Shown here: one piece after another, positions 25,332 to 35,700 of the stretch
Layout: each line of letters opens with the position of its first letter
Numbering within the stretch: position 1 is the first letter of the stretch
Source of the DNA: an uncultured Clostridia bacterium
GTDB taxonomy: Bacteria; Bacillota; Clostridia; Christensenellales; UBA1242
Reading direction: 5' to 3'
Assembly (NCBI GenBank): GCA_930979925.1
Contig: CAKNIB010000005.1
Location: forward strand, 19,091 to 83,090
Length of the DNA stretch: 64,000 nucleotides
Made by a program: the position numbers and the translations under genes
The notes under the pieces: model-generated
The model's database searches: none
The model's input: only the letters and a program-made list of their open reading frames with translations
What the model was told of the DNA's origin: nothing

Positions 25332-25699
25332 TTACTCGTTAGCCCAAAGTCCATGGAGATTGCAAAGAGAATAAACTTTTTCCACCTTTTCGCCCTCTGC
25401 TAAAGTATATATTGTCTCTGGTTTATCTTGAGGATGAAGTTCGCGTACATAATAACCAAAGTTTGTCAATATTATTATATGTGATATGTAGTGCTCTTCT
25501 GTCATCGGATGAGCAACCTGCCCTACTTTAACTAAAATGGTATTACCATTTTGCGATACATCAGGCTTATGTTTCTCAACTACTCTGGAACAAGCTCTTC
25601 CATCATCTTGCCACAGCAAAAAAGTGGTACCTTTTTATCTACAAGTTTTATTACAACATTTCCGCAAGTGTAGCATTTATAAAATACTAATTTTTTCAT
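25332..25699 (-). pseudogene. Desulfoferrodoxin (superoxide reductase) split by a frameshift
   Basis: ATG 25699 (SD AAGGAG) opens a desulforedoxin-like domain with KCYTCGNVV and FCCGKM, giving the four Cys of centre I. This frame stops at TAG (25580-25582) after EELVPE. The rest of the protein continues in the -1 frame: VVEKHKPD, HPMTEEHYI and CNLHGLW supply all His and Cys ligands of the superoxide-reducing centre II. The track shows only this second part (25332-25619). One missing base near 25575-25590 explains it. All active residues are kept, so the break is recent, a sequencing error, or recoded. The enzyme would reduce superoxide using rubredoxin. Confidence 0.85.
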
Positions 25700-25894
25700 A
25701 TTTTTTCTCCTTTTTTAAATAATATAGGTAATACAACCTATAAACTAATTATATCAAAAACAGATTAGATATCAAAATAAAATAGTTATAATTTTCAATC
25801 TCACTTTTTGCCTAATATACTTTAATAAAAAAGAGTAAATATGATTGACTTAATAATTTTTATATGTAATAATATATAATATAAAGGAGTTTTT

Positions 25895-26329
25895 ATGGAA
25901 AATAATCAAAATAAAAAGAAAACACCAAAAGGATTAATTATTCTTGGAGTTATAGCTTTTATACTTCTTGCTGGCGGTATAACAATGATTGTAATTTCTT
26001 CAACTTCAGATACTGAAAGCCCTGGGCTTATAATTGGTGGCAGTTTCGCTATTAGTATTGGATCTATGTTGACATTTATTAGTTTAATTCCGCTTATACA
26101 AAAGGGAATGATTAAGTTAAACAAACATATCATAGAGCAAAATAAGCAGGACCTAAAAGATATTTCATCAGCAACTGGAGATATTGCAAGTGATGGTGTT
26201 AAAACCATTGCGAAGTCGGCAACTGAAGGACATATCGAAGCAATGGACGACAAAAAATATTGTAAAAATTGCGGTAAAATAATTGATAATGACAGCAAAT
26301 TTTGTTCACATTGTGGTACAGAGCAGTAA
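25895..26329 (+). CDS. Membrane protein with C-terminal zinc ribbon
   Basis: A protein of 144 residues. Two membrane helices (LIILGVIAFILLAGGITMIV and about GGSFAISIGSMLTFISLIPLI) lie near the N-terminus. A short helical region follows, and the last 25 residues form a zinc ribbon with KYCKNCGKII and KFCSHCGTE. This layout is common in Firmicutes and its function is unknown. SD AAGGAG is clear. A shared terminator separates it from the convergent U32 peptidase gene. Confidence 0.8.
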   Translation: MENNQNKKKTPKGLIILGVIAFILLAGGITMIVISSTSDTESPGLIIGGSFAISIGSMLTFISLIPLIQKGMIKLNKHIIEQNKQDLKDISSATGDIASDGVKTIAKSATEGHIEAMDDKKYCKNCGKIIDNDSKFCSHCGTEQ

Positions 26330-26335
26330 AAAAAC

Positions 26336-26378
26336 AAAAGAGACTTAAATTAATCTTATGGAAATTTAAGCCTCTTTT
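26336..26378. terminator. Bidirectional terminator
   Basis: Stem AAAAGAGACTTAAATT / AATTTAAGCCTCTTTT (one mismatch) between two convergent genes, with T runs both ways. Confidence 0.85.
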
Positions 26379-26405
26379 TTATATCTTTTTTTAATCCTTT
26401 CTATA

Positions 26406-28574
26406 TCAAAATTCTATTATTTTATTTATATCATTAGGAAGCTTTTTCTGTGTTAAAACTGAAGATTTCAAAACAAACTGGCAAGACAAAACTTTTCGTC
26501 TTATAACAATAAATTCCTTATTATTTAAGTAGTATTTTAGTTTTCCGTCATACTTGCAGTTTTGGCAAGTGCTTGAAAGATGTTCTTTATATGGGCAGTG
26601 TCTAAAATACATATACTCTGGGTAATACTCGGCAAAAGCAAAGAGATTGGCGCCGTTATTTTTTATGTTATTTAAGTCAACCTCCTCCTGCGTTAGCACT
26701 ATGTTCTTATAGCCTTTACCTATATAATATTTTACAGCATAAGAGTTATATACATTTAAATTAGCGCCGATTATTGTTTTTGACGGACTTACAAGGTTAA
26801 GTGCATAATAATTGTTGGCATAAATTCCCCAATTTTGACAACTATTTAATATATCTTTTATTTTTTCAATCTCTTGTGCCGTTGCCATGACAGGAAGAGA
26901 AAGATAAACGTTTAAATTTTTAAACTTTTGATATAGAAGGTCAATATTATCAAAATTTTCTGGTGCTAAAATAATAGGAGTGGTTATTTGCGTGTCAACT
27001 TTTGATAAATCATCAGTATAAATCATAGTTTGAGTGTGTGTTTCTTTTTGAGCAAATTTTATTTCACGTGGGTTAAAAATTGCTTTGATCTGCAAATTGT
27101 GTGTGAGCGAATAGTTTCCAAGTATCTTTTCTTGCAGTTTTTCGAGTCCTTGGCGTCTTAGCTCGTTTAGCTGGGCTTTTGTCATAAACACATCATTTAA
27201 AGTCGCTTTAAAACTTTTTAGTTTAAAATATTCTCCCATTTTAGCAAGTTGGACTTTACATTCCTCTTCTGTCAGCGGATGAGTTTTTGCTTTTTCTAAA
27301 GTAAAGTCGCTTTCAACCTCTATTTGAGCGTTGTTTGTAGAGAGAATAAGTCTTGCCCTCTCGTCTTCTTTTGCAAAAACTTCAGCGTCTACCTCAATAA
27401 ATCGTCTTTTTGAAAGTGTAGTCTCTTCAAGTGAGGCGTCTACAATTAGCCTAGCAGTGCAACCTAGTTTTGTCTTTGATGTTGTTGTTATATCATACTC
27501 ATCTTTCTTTGTCTGTTTGATGTCAACCGCCGTGATAACAGCGCATTCTTTTTTTAGATCAAAAAATTTGAGTGTGTCACCCTTTTTAAGGTTATAATCT
27601 GTTTTTATTGTAATTATATTAAAATTTTTACCATAATTCGTCTTGATAACCCGTCCTATTTCAATACCTATGTGATTTTGAGCAAAAGGATAGATTATCT
27701 TTTCATCTCCAAAGTAGCCATTGATATAGTCGCCTCGGTTATATACTTTTTTGAGATTTTCTAAATCTTGTTTTGTATAATTAAAGCCATTTTCTACCGC
27801 TCTTTTATAAACTGAGGTTGCTACGCCAACATATGCTGGGCGTCTTGCCCTACCTTCAATTTTGAGGCTGTCTACCCCCTTTTCGGCTAGAGTTTTAAGG
27901 CTAGGCAGAAGGCAAAAATCTTTTGTGCTTAATAGGTAACCCTCTTTTTTAGCCTTATCATTGTTAAGAGAAAATGGTAATCTGCAAAATTGTTTGCATT
28001 TGCCACGGTTGCCACTGCTTCCTGCAAGTAGAGAACACAAATAACAATTACCAGAAAAAGCAACGCAAAGCGCGCCTTGTACAAAGTACTCTATCTCTAT
28101 ATCAAGGTTCTCTTTTATGCGAGCAACTTCTTCAAGTGGAGTTTCTCTTGCAAGGACAACGCGTTTAAAGCCAAGGTCGCTTAGCGCCTGCAAGCCTTCT
28201 AAGTTTTGCAAGCCCATTTGAGTACTAGCATGAAGCTCAATATTTGGAAAATTCTGTCTAAGGTAGTAGCATAGTCCGATATCTTGCACAATAAAGGCGT
28301 CCACACCTGCCTCAAGCGCGTTTTTCACCATGTTAAGAGCTATTGACATCTCCTCGTCTTTAATAAGAGTGTTTAGAGCCACATAAACTTTCACGCCAAA
28401 AAGGTGGGCATAGGAGATGACCATACCGATATTGTCAAGAGTAAAATTTTCAATGTTGCCACGAGCGTTAAAGTCGCTAAGACCGAGGTAGACAGCGTCA
28501 GCACCGTTATTTACCGCACTTTTTAGACTTTCAAAATTGCCTGCTGGCGATAGAATTTCTATTTGTTTTGTCAT
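26406..28574 (-). CDS. U32 family peptidase
   Basis: 722 residues from ATG 28574 (MTKQIEILSPAGNFESLKSA). The track adds 12 residues from inside the promoter. The U32 core has FVQGALCVAFSGNCYLCSLL followed by SGNRGKCKQFCRLPF, matching the family signature E-x-F-x2-G-[SA]-[LIVM]-C. A conserved Cys set lies near the C-terminus (FRHCPYKEHLSSTCQNCKY). Family members include RlhA, which modifies 23S rRNA, and collagenase-like peptidases; the long form with the extra C-terminal domain is close to YhbU/RlhA types. A peptidase role is therefore not assured. Predicted leaderless mRNA. Confidence 0.88.
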   Translation of the reverse strand: MTKQIEILSPAGNFESLKSAVNNGADAVYLGLSDFNARGNIENFTLDNIGMVISYAHLFGVKVYVALNTLIKDEEMSIALNMVKNALEAGVDAFIVQDIGLCYYLRQNFPNIELHASTQMGLQNLEGLQALSDLGFKRVVLARETPLEEVARIKENLDIEIEYFVQGALCVAFSGNCYLCSLLAGSSGNRGKCKQFCRLPFSLNNDKAKKEGYLLSTKDFCLLPSLKTLAEKGVDSLKIEGRARRPAYVGVATSVYKRAVENGFNYTKQDLENLKKVYNRGDYINGYFGDEKIIYPFAQNHIGIEIGRVIKTNYGKNFNIITIKTDYNLKKGDTLKFFDLKKECAVITAVDIKQTKKDEYDITTTSKTKLGCTARLIVDASLEETTLSKRRFIEVDAEVFAKEDERARLILSTNNAQIEVESDFTLEKAKTHPLTEEECKVQLAKMGEYFKLKSFKATLNDVFMTKAQLNELRRQGLEKLQEKILGNYSLTHNLQIKAIFNPREIKFAQKETHTQTMIYTDDLSKVDTQITTPIILAPENFDNIDLLYQKFKNLNVYLSLPVMATAQEIEKIKDILNSCQNWGIYANNYYALNLVSPSKTIIGANLNVYNSYAVKYYIGKGYKNIVLTQEEVDLNNIKNNGANLFAFAEYYPEYMYFRHCPYKEHLSSTCQNCKYDGKLKYYLNNKEFIVIRRKVLSCQFVLKSSVLTQKKLPNDINKIIEF

Positions 28575-28581
28575 ATATATA

Positions 28582-28610
28582 ATGATAGAACATTTGATAT
28601 GTTTTTTCAA
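28582..28610 (-). promoter_or_regulatory. Promoter of the U32 gene (predicted leaderless)
   Basis: Minus strand TTGAAA, 17 nt, TATCAT, then 7 nt to ATG 28574. No SD. Confidence 0.7.
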
Positions 28611-28659
28611 GCAAAAAATGATAACATAAAAACAATTTTCAGCATAATCTTATAAATGC

Positions 28660-28688
28660 TTGACAAAAGTTTTGTTGTGTGTTATCCT
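28660..28688 (+). promoter_or_regulatory. Promoter of the lipoprotein gene
   Basis: TTGACA, 17 nt, TATCCT, followed by an AAGGGGG ribosome binding site. Confidence 0.78.
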
Positions 28689-28711
28689 ATTTATAATTTA
28701 AGGGGGTAAAT

Positions 28712-29695
28712 ATGAAAAAATCTTTAAAACTTATGGCGCTTGGGCTTGCTGTGGTTCCTTGTGCGCTTGTCCTTACCGCTTGCGGTGGTGACGATGGAAA
28801 ACTTGTAAATACAGATGGTAATTATACAGCAATTGAGACTACTGAGTATGCAAGTGTTTTAACTGACCTTGAAACAAGAGGTCTATCACTTGACAATATC
28901 TTAGGCGGTGCAAGGCTTACTTTGGATCTTGACGCAGAGATTGACGTTCTTGGTATAACTATGACTGCTAGCATGACTTCTGACAACTATGTTAGAAATA
29001 CCTCAGAGCAAGGTCAGGTAGATGTTAAAAAAATTGATATGATAAGCGAAAATAGCCTTAGTCTTGTAGCTGAAACTGGCGACGAGGCAATGGAATACTC
29101 AGCTTCTGTTAACCAATATTTAAATGGTGGCGTACAATATGTTGACCTTACAGGAGCAGAAGAGCTTTTAACAGCTTTTGGCATGCAAAATATGATTACA
29201 AACTATAAATTCTATCAAAATCTTGCTAAGGGAGATGAAAGCGATATAGCAGTTCTTCCTTCATACTCAATCACCGACCTACTTGATGTTGTTCCTGAAG
29301 GAACTTGGGGTACTAACGTAATAATCGAAAAGAGTGAAGAGGGAGATGATTATAAAATTAGAACAACTATCAAAGGTGATTTCCTTAAAACAATGATTGA
29401 GGCAGCACTCTCTCAAGGTAGCGAACAAACAACATCTGTTGTAACCTTTAATTCTATTGGCGACGTTGTAATTTACATCGTTTACAACGAGGCTGGTCTT
29501 GCTGGCATAAATGTAACTGCAAGTATTGACATGATTGCCAACATTCCACTTGACGATACATCTAGTATGCCTCTTGCAATTAAAGCAGATGTAGAACTTA
29601 ATATGGTTGGATATAATGGAGAATTCGATTTCCCTTCTGACTTTAACACATACACCGAGCTTGACACCTCAGCTTCTACAGCAATAATTGGATAA
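28712..29695 (+). CDS. Secreted lipoprotein, unknown function
   Basis: A protein of 327 residues. The signal peptide MKKSLKLMALGLAVVPCALV ends in the lipobox LTAC (Cys24), so it is lipidated and held on the outer face of the membrane. The mature part is acidic, with alternating beta-like segments and many Thr/Ser, and contains no cysteine or known motif. I do not recognise the fold; it recalls large beta-sheet lipoproteins such as LppX/LolA-like carriers, but this is only a guess. It has its own promoter and terminator. Confidence 0.85.
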   Translation: MKKSLKLMALGLAVVPCALVLTACGGDDGKLVNTDGNYTAIETTEYASVLTDLETRGLSLDNILGGARLTLDLDAEIDVLGITMTASMTSDNYVRNTSEQGQVDVKKIDMISENSLSLVAETGDEAMEYSASVNQYLNGGVQYVDLTGAEELLTAFGMQNMITNYKFYQNLAKGDESDIAVLPSYSITDLLDVVPEGTWGTNVIIEKSEEGDDYKIRTTIKGDFLKTMIEAALSQGSEQTTSVVTFNSIGDVVIYIVYNEAGLAGINVTASIDMIANIPLDDTSSMPLAIKADVELNMVGYNGEFDFPSDFNTYTELDTSASTAIIG

Positions 29696-29713
29696 AAATT
29701 AACATTAAAAATG

Positions 29714-29739
29714 AGCATCTCAAGTGAGGTGCTTTTTTG
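29714..29739 (+). terminator. Terminator of the lipoprotein gene
   Basis: AGCATCTC / GAGGTGCT stem (one G-U), 4-nt loop, then TTTTT. Confidence 0.85.
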
Positions 29740-29811
29740 TTGTATCAAATTTTATCATTTTAAGTATTAAAAATAAAATTTAGGGAAAAATGCTTTTGGA
29801 GGAATTATTTT

Positions 29812-31059
29812 ATGAGTTATAACCCTTTTTTAGCAAAACCTAAAAATATTGAAAATACTATTATGAGTTTTAAAAAGCTATCGCCAAAACCCTACAATAA
29901 AAATGAGGTTGACCCTTACACTCGAGTGCGATGTATCCTTATGAACGGTACCGAGTATGAGGCGGTATGGTCGAAGCATCACTTTAACCGTCATTGTGGA
30001 GACAATGATATACGGCGAGCTGTTGGACTTATTAGAAACTGTGAGCAACAAGAGCAAAAGCTTATTGCTAATCTCAAGCCTGCTGACGAAAATGTGTTGG
30101 AGACAACTATCGGATATGAACAGCTTGCTGTTGACCTGACTGCAATTTTAGCTCAAAGACAAACTAACCTTTTTGTTAAAAACGCTCTTGACTTTGCCCT
30201 GCTTGAAGATTTTGACCATCTTTATAGGTATGCCAACCTTCTTGAGAGTGATATGGGTGAGCATGCAGAAAAATATGTTGGCTCATATACCGAGATTATG
30301 CCGGGCAGACCAACGGCAGCTCACCACCGACATCCTTACGACAATATCAAAAAGCCAATAAGCAATATGTCTGCTGACCCTATTACAAAGTGTGATGTTT
30401 CAATAATTACGGCGGCTGAGCAACAAACAATGAACTACTATATGAACCTAGGTGCTTTCTACAAGCATCAGAAAGGACGAGAGGTCTATACTGAGATTGC
30501 CATGGTTGAAGAGGAGCATGTTTCGCAGTATGGCTCTTTAATTGATCCGTCTATGACAATGCTTGATGACCTACTTATGCATGAGTATATAGAGTGTTAC
30601 CTATATTACTCAATGTACAATGATGAGGTGGACGCTCATATAAAGAGTATTTGGGAGATGTTCTTTGAGCAGGAGCTATCTCACTTGCACACTACCCTCG
30701 CTCTAGTGAGAAAGCACGAGAATAAGGATTGGTACGATGTTATACCTAGCGGAGATTTCCCTGAGCTTATCTCTTTCTCGCCACAAAAGGAGTATATCAG
30801 AAAGATTTTGGGCGAAACTGTCAATAATACCTCTTACTTTGAAGATTATATAAGTGTAAGTAAGCTAAGTGATAGTGCAAACTTCTTTAGCTATCAGAAA
30901 AAAGCTGTCAAGGATGTTAATTCTATGCCTTCGCACATTGTTATCGAAGGCCATATAAATAATTTTAAAGAGGACTACCGAGTACAAGACAAAGAGCATC
31001 CTGTTAAAGCATTGCGCGATAGAAAGGTCGACAATGTAAATCTTGGTAGAGAAAAATAA
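29812..31059 (+). CDS. Ferritin-like (di-iron) domain protein
   Basis: A protein of 415 residues with long helices. Possible di-iron ligands are ALLEDFDHLYRY, MVEEEHVSQYG and FFEQELSHLH, giving ExxH pairs, plus LMHEYIECYLYYSM. Pairs of E and ExxH across four helices define the ferritin/rubrerythrin superfamily. The N-terminal 70 residues (around AVWSKHHFNRHCGDNDIRRA) are not part of that fold. Related uncharacterised proteins in clostridia are annotated as ferritin-like. It may help in oxygen or peroxide defence with the rubrerythrin set elsewhere in the window, but this is inference. SD GGAGG is strong. Confidence 0.7.
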   Translation: MSYNPFLAKPKNIENTIMSFKKLSPKPYNKNEVDPYTRVRCILMNGTEYEAVWSKHHFNRHCGDNDIRRAVGLIRNCEQQEQKLIANLKPADENVLETTIGYEQLAVDLTAILAQRQTNLFVKNALDFALLEDFDHLYRYANLLESDMGEHAEKYVGSYTEIMPGRPTAAHHRHPYDNIKKPISNMSADPITKCDVSIITAAEQQTMNYYMNLGAFYKHQKGREVYTEIAMVEEEHVSQYGSLIDPSMTMLDDLLMHEYIECYLYYSMYNDEVDAHIKSIWEMFFEQELSHLHTTLALVRKHENKDWYDVIPSGDFPELISFSPQKEYIRKILGETVNNTSYFEDYISVSKLSDSANFFSYQKKAVKDVNSMPSHIVIEGHINNFKEDYRVQDKEHPVKALRDRKVDNVNLGREK

Positions 31060-31103
31060 CAAAAATTTTAGTATAACAATAAAAATCTATAAATTAGCAA
31101 TAA

Positions 31104-31171
31104 AAAAACACAAGGAGTAAAAAGTGTCCTATTATGGAATAAACTTTTAGGTTTACTTTCCTTGTGTTTTT
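31104..31171. terminator. Bidirectional terminator
   Basis: Stem AAAAACACAAGGA / TCCTTGTGTTTTT with an inner GTAAA/TTTAC pairing, between convergent genes. Confidence 0.88.
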
Positions 31172-31212
31172 TTTATTTCCTTATGCTTTTATTGTTTAAT
31201 TTTATTTAAAGC

Positions 31213-32664
31213 TTAGAATAACGATGACAACAATCTCATAATAGCTTGCAACATCTTTGTTATCCACTTCTTCTTTTGGAAGTAGTTGATATTTACCTCT
31301 TGCGAGTTTTTAATATCCTCGTTAAAAATATCTGCGTACTGCTTGTTTGTTTGTTTTGAGTAAATAATCATAGTATTTTCAAAGTTAAGTCCAAATGAGC
31401 GGTTGTCTGTGTTGCATGTTCCTATAGAGATTTTGTTGCTATCAACAAGTATGGTCTTGCTGTGCAAAAAGCCGTTATAAAGATAGATTTTTATGCCTAT
31501 CTCTGACATCTCTTTAAGATAGGAAAGAGTGGCAAGGTAAACGGTCTTTTTATCTGGAATTTTAGGCACCATAATTCGCACATCAATACCACTTTTAACT
31601 GCAATTCTGAGTGCCGAGAAAAATACGTCGTCAGGTATAAAGTATGGAGTTTGGATGTATACCCTCTCTTTTGCCGAGAGTATCATCTTTACAAAAGTTT
31701 CTTTTATGCTTTGTACCTGGCTATCAGGGCCAGATGTGACTAGTTGTACGGTATTATTACCCTTAATCTCTGGACTTGGAAAATAACCATTTTCTAGGTA
31801 AAGGCGAGGCGGTGTGTTGTCGTTGGTGCAATATCTCCAGTCATCTAGAAAGATATTTTGAAGTGAATAAACCCCACCTCCCTCCATGCGAAGATGGGTA
31901 TCTCGCCAAGGTTGTAATTTTTTATCTATCCCCATATGATCATCGCGAACGTTAATCCCGCCAGTGTAGCCAATTTTGCCATCAATGACGACAATCTTCC
32001 TGTGGTTTCGATAATTTAGTTTAAGATTAAGATGTCTTATATTGAAAAGAGGTGGAAAAAATTCCCCTACCTGTCCACCCGCCTTCTCAAGTTTATTGAA
32101 AAATCGGTGTGGCGCCTTGCGCGAGCCAATTGAGTCATAGATAAGTTTTACATCAATGCCCTCGCGCGCCCTTTTGCACAAAAGTTGCATTATTTCTTTG
32201 CCTGTCTTATCATTAGCAAAGATGTAATACTCCATATTGATTGATTTTTTTGCGTTTAGAATATCTTTTTTTAGATCCTCCATCTTGTCAGGGCCATTTG
32301 TATATATCTTTATGTCATTCCCCGGAAGTGGATAAGAGCCAAAAGAATAGCAAAGTGTAACAAGTTCTTGGTCGTCCTTGAGTATTCCGTCAAGTTTTGC
32401 CTCTTCCAGTGTCTGTATGCCTTTGACATTGCGGATGATATCACGCTCGGATATCATCTTCTTTTTTATCATTCGGCGAGTTCTAACGCTAAGACCACTC
32501 CCAAAAACTATATAGAGCAAGAAACCGATGATTGGTAAAAAAGTTAGAACGGTCAGCCATGCTATAATATTTTCAGGCTTACGTTTTTCATAAAAAACCA
32601 TACCGATAGAAAGAAGAAAGTTGACACATACAACTACAGTAAAGCTTATAGTAAACCAGTTCAT
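31213..32664 (-). CDS. cls: Cardiolipin synthase
   Basis: A protein of 483 residues. Two N-terminal membrane helices precede two phospholipase D domains. The HKD motifs are NYRNHRKIVVIDGKIGYTG and FLHSKTILVDSNKISIG, both with H, K and D intact. The enzyme joins two phosphatidylglycerol molecules to cardiolipin at the membrane. Length matches ClsA. The C-terminal ITKMLQAIMRLLSSLF tail is normal. SD GGAGGAAGG. It follows the giant surface protein gene on the same strand, but about 130 bp and a perfect hairpin lie between them. Confidence 0.95.
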   Translation of the reverse strand: MNWFTISFTVVVCVNFLLSIGMVFYEKRKPENIIAWLTVLTFLPIIGFLLYIVFGSGLSVRTRRMIKKKMISERDIIRNVKGIQTLEEAKLDGILKDDQELVTLCYSFGSYPLPGNDIKIYTNGPDKMEDLKKDILNAKKSINMEYYIFANDKTGKEIMQLLCKRAREGIDVKLIYDSIGSRKAPHRFFNKLEKAGGQVGEFFPPLFNIRHLNLKLNYRNHRKIVVIDGKIGYTGGINVRDDHMGIDKKLQPWRDTHLRMEGGGVYSLQNIFLDDWRYCTNDNTPPRLYLENGYFPSPEIKGNNTVQLVTSGPDSQVQSIKETFVKMILSAKERVYIQTPYFIPDDVFFSALRIAVKSGIDVRIMVPKIPDKKTVYLATLSYLKEMSEIGIKIYLYNGFLHSKTILVDSNKISIGTCNTDNRSFGLNFENTMIIYSKQTNKQYADIFNEDIKNSQEVNINYFQKKKWITKMLQAIMRLLSSLF

Positions 32665-32754
32665 CCTTCCTCCTCTATAGATATGTTTTTTTGTTTTACC
32701 ATTTTATATTCAAAAGCACTTAAAAATATTTTTTCAACCTGCAATCAAGAGATT

Positions 32755-32784
32755 TCACAAACCCTTGGTGACAAGGGTTTGTGA
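32755..32784. terminator. Perfect 13-bp hairpin after the giant surface protein gene
   Basis: TCACAAACCCTTG / CAAGGGTTTGTGA with a 4-nt loop, 10 nt after the stop. The minus strand lacks a T run, so it may be an RNA-stabilising or rho-like end instead of a classic terminator. Confidence 0.7.
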
Positions 32785-32793
32785 TATTTTAAC

Positions 32794-35700
32794 TTAATTT
32801 CTATAATCTTGATACCAACCAAGTCTCAGATAGCCAAGGTTTCTTGTACCACAGCCATCATCTACTGTAATATTTCTATCCGTTCCTGATACTTTCATTC
32901 TTACAATAACTCTTAAGTATTCGCCATACTCAAAATAGCTATTATAGGTGATTTTACCATCTTCATCTATGCTTGCGTTACCAGAACCACCTTCTGTTCT
33001 GTCTAGTGAGAAGGTTAAGATGTCTGTTACATTGTCAACATCGTCTGGCAAGTCAGTAGTGCTTGTTCCATCTCCCCTAATATTAGCTTCTTCCAACGTA
33101 AAATCGCCATCTGTAGCCTTAGTAAATATCATAGCATATTGTGCCCAATTTATATAGCTTGTAATTAATGGTGAGGCGTTTCTATCGTCTACTCTTAGCA
33201 CATTCATAGTAGTATCACTGCTTGCGCTGAGCATGCTGTAGAATACTCCCGTTACATCATACTCTTTAGATACTCTATAGTTAAACGGCTGGTTAGTTGT
33301 ACCATCAAAGATGATACTGACAATATAGCTCTTGGTTACATTGTAATAATTGTTTGAAAGTAGGTTTGCATGTTCTACATATACAATGTCGTTTTTAATT
33401 GCTGAGATTGTAAATCTGCCATTAACTATGTAACCACTGCCTGAACTTGTCGGAGTTTTTTTGTTATTTACTATCGTTCCATTAGAAGTATTTGTTACGT
33501 AGTAGAAAGTAGCAAATTCATCTCTTGGAATAATCTCTATTTGATCGTCTTTTTGAACATTTATGCCTAGGTAACTTGAGAGCGAAATGTATTCCGTTCT
33601 AGCATAGTTTCGACCTAAGTTGTCAAGTGTGACTACTGCTGGAGTAGAGTTAACAAGTCGGTTATCTCTATAAAGATTAAGTGCAAAGGTTGTACTCTGT
33701 TGTGCACTAATAAGTACCTCAAGAGTATCGTTGATGAAGGATACTTTGTTGTTATCAGTAAGCTGTTCCCCACCACTGGTTATTACAAACTCATTTGCAA
33801 CGCCAAAGCTCATTCCGTCACGGACTGGTGCGCTTTCGGTAGAAGCTACTATTGATACTTCTCGATAAATAGTTACATTTGCTACTAAATCGTAGTACTC
33901 TTCAGTATTTCCATTTTTATACTTGAGTCTAATAACCATACTAAGCTCAGCTGTATCACCAGTTCCAAAGAGTGTAGTATCGTAGAACCTTGGCACTTGG
34001 AATGGATAGAAGTTTCCTCCATTAGTTGGTTGTAATTCTCCTTCTTCATCGGTGGTAGGCATTGAATAAGCATTTCTAGTATCAAAACCGTTAAATGTGC
34101 CATACTGTTCGTTTGCTGTAGCTAAGGTGTAAACCTTATTTGATGAAGTTGAAGTAGCGCGTGGAGTTAATTTATCGACTAAGTCACCAGTATAATCATA
34201 GAACTGTAGTGCTTGGCTGTCGTTGTCTGGGTCATAGAAGGTAATTTGGTCTATAGACAAATATTGAAGCATTGGTACCTCAAGGTATTCTGAGTCGCTA
34301 GAGTACTCAATCCATGAGCCTTGATTTTCTTCAGGTATAGTGTATCCGCCACCTGATGCAACCGTGATACCACCAATTCCTACTGGACTATCTCTAAACA
34401 TGTATGCATCAATATTACTTACCTCAATAAGCGACACTCTACTATCTGTCGAGTTAGGTGAGACTAAGGTTGACTCAATATTATACTGCTCTGTATCATC
34501 ACTACCCGTTTGAGTGCTTATTGTAAGAAGCTCATAATCAGCGCCAATATCAAAGTAGCTAAGCTCGGTTAATGGTATATTTGCCGTTCTAATCTCTGGA
34601 ATTGAGTTGTTAGATTGAAGACTGAAATATAGTCTATATGTAAAGCCATAGGCGTCTACCGCTTCAATATAGAAGTACTGAGTTCCAAAAATAACCTCTT
34701 TTGCCTCGTTAAAGGATGTTGTATTTATTTTTAATGATGTACCACGATTAAAAGTATATATCTTATTTACACTATCATATTCCCAAATATCTGTGCTTGG
34801 ATTAGGACCGAATGTATCTTCAAGGTCATCAGACAGCTTTTGAGATATGTTAGTTGGATTATTATATTCTATACCATTAATAATAGTGGAAATATTTGAT
34901 AAAGTTAGAGTAAAGTTAGAGGTTGCAAGTTCAACATTAGTATTGTCACCAACGCTGTGTCTAACTGATACATAACCTTCAACTGCACTGCCATCTGCCT
35001 TTGTATCACTTGTAAGAGTAAATGGGGCGTAAACCGTTGTATTATTACTTGTTGTAAGCGTTGAAATGTTGTATACATCAGTGTTTGCAATATACGCAGA
35101 GCCATCATTTATAACAGGCTCGCCTTCGCCATAGCGAACAGCATAGTCAGAATTGATTTTTACAACAACATAGTAACTCTTAGTATAATTTGTGCCATCT
35201 AAGGAAGGTACGGTATAGGTTATTCTAGTTAGTGCGAAGTCACCATTATTATCAGCACCGGCTGGGAGTAATCTATAGTCATAAGCATACTGTGCCGAGT
35301 TCCTTATAGCTGAGTATGGCAGATATAAGTGATTTGCTGTGTTTGTATCATCTGTTGAGCCTTCAACTGTTACCTTAAACTCACCTGCCTCAATGTACTG
35401 AGAATATGTGTTAAGGTAGCCGTTAAGAATTTCTCTTATTTCAGCACTGTATTCAGCTTGATTACGTTTGTAAGCCACAACATTAAATGTAAGTGTTGCT
35501 CTACCTTCGCCGAAATCGCCTTCGTTGACCTTTTCGCCAGAAGTTGGATGAACAAGACCAAATAGCTCTGCCATAGAGTTGTACTCATTGTTTGCTGTAA
35601 GCTCAATATAATTGTAAAGATTTGAAATTTGTTTCTCTACATCAATATCAAAGCTTGGCATATATGAGTAGGTAATGGTAAGCTCGTAAATAGCGTTTTG

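Noticed and set aside
25537-25722. Plus-strand ORF over desulfoferrodoxin
   Set aside because: Shadow of the frameshifted minus-strand gene.
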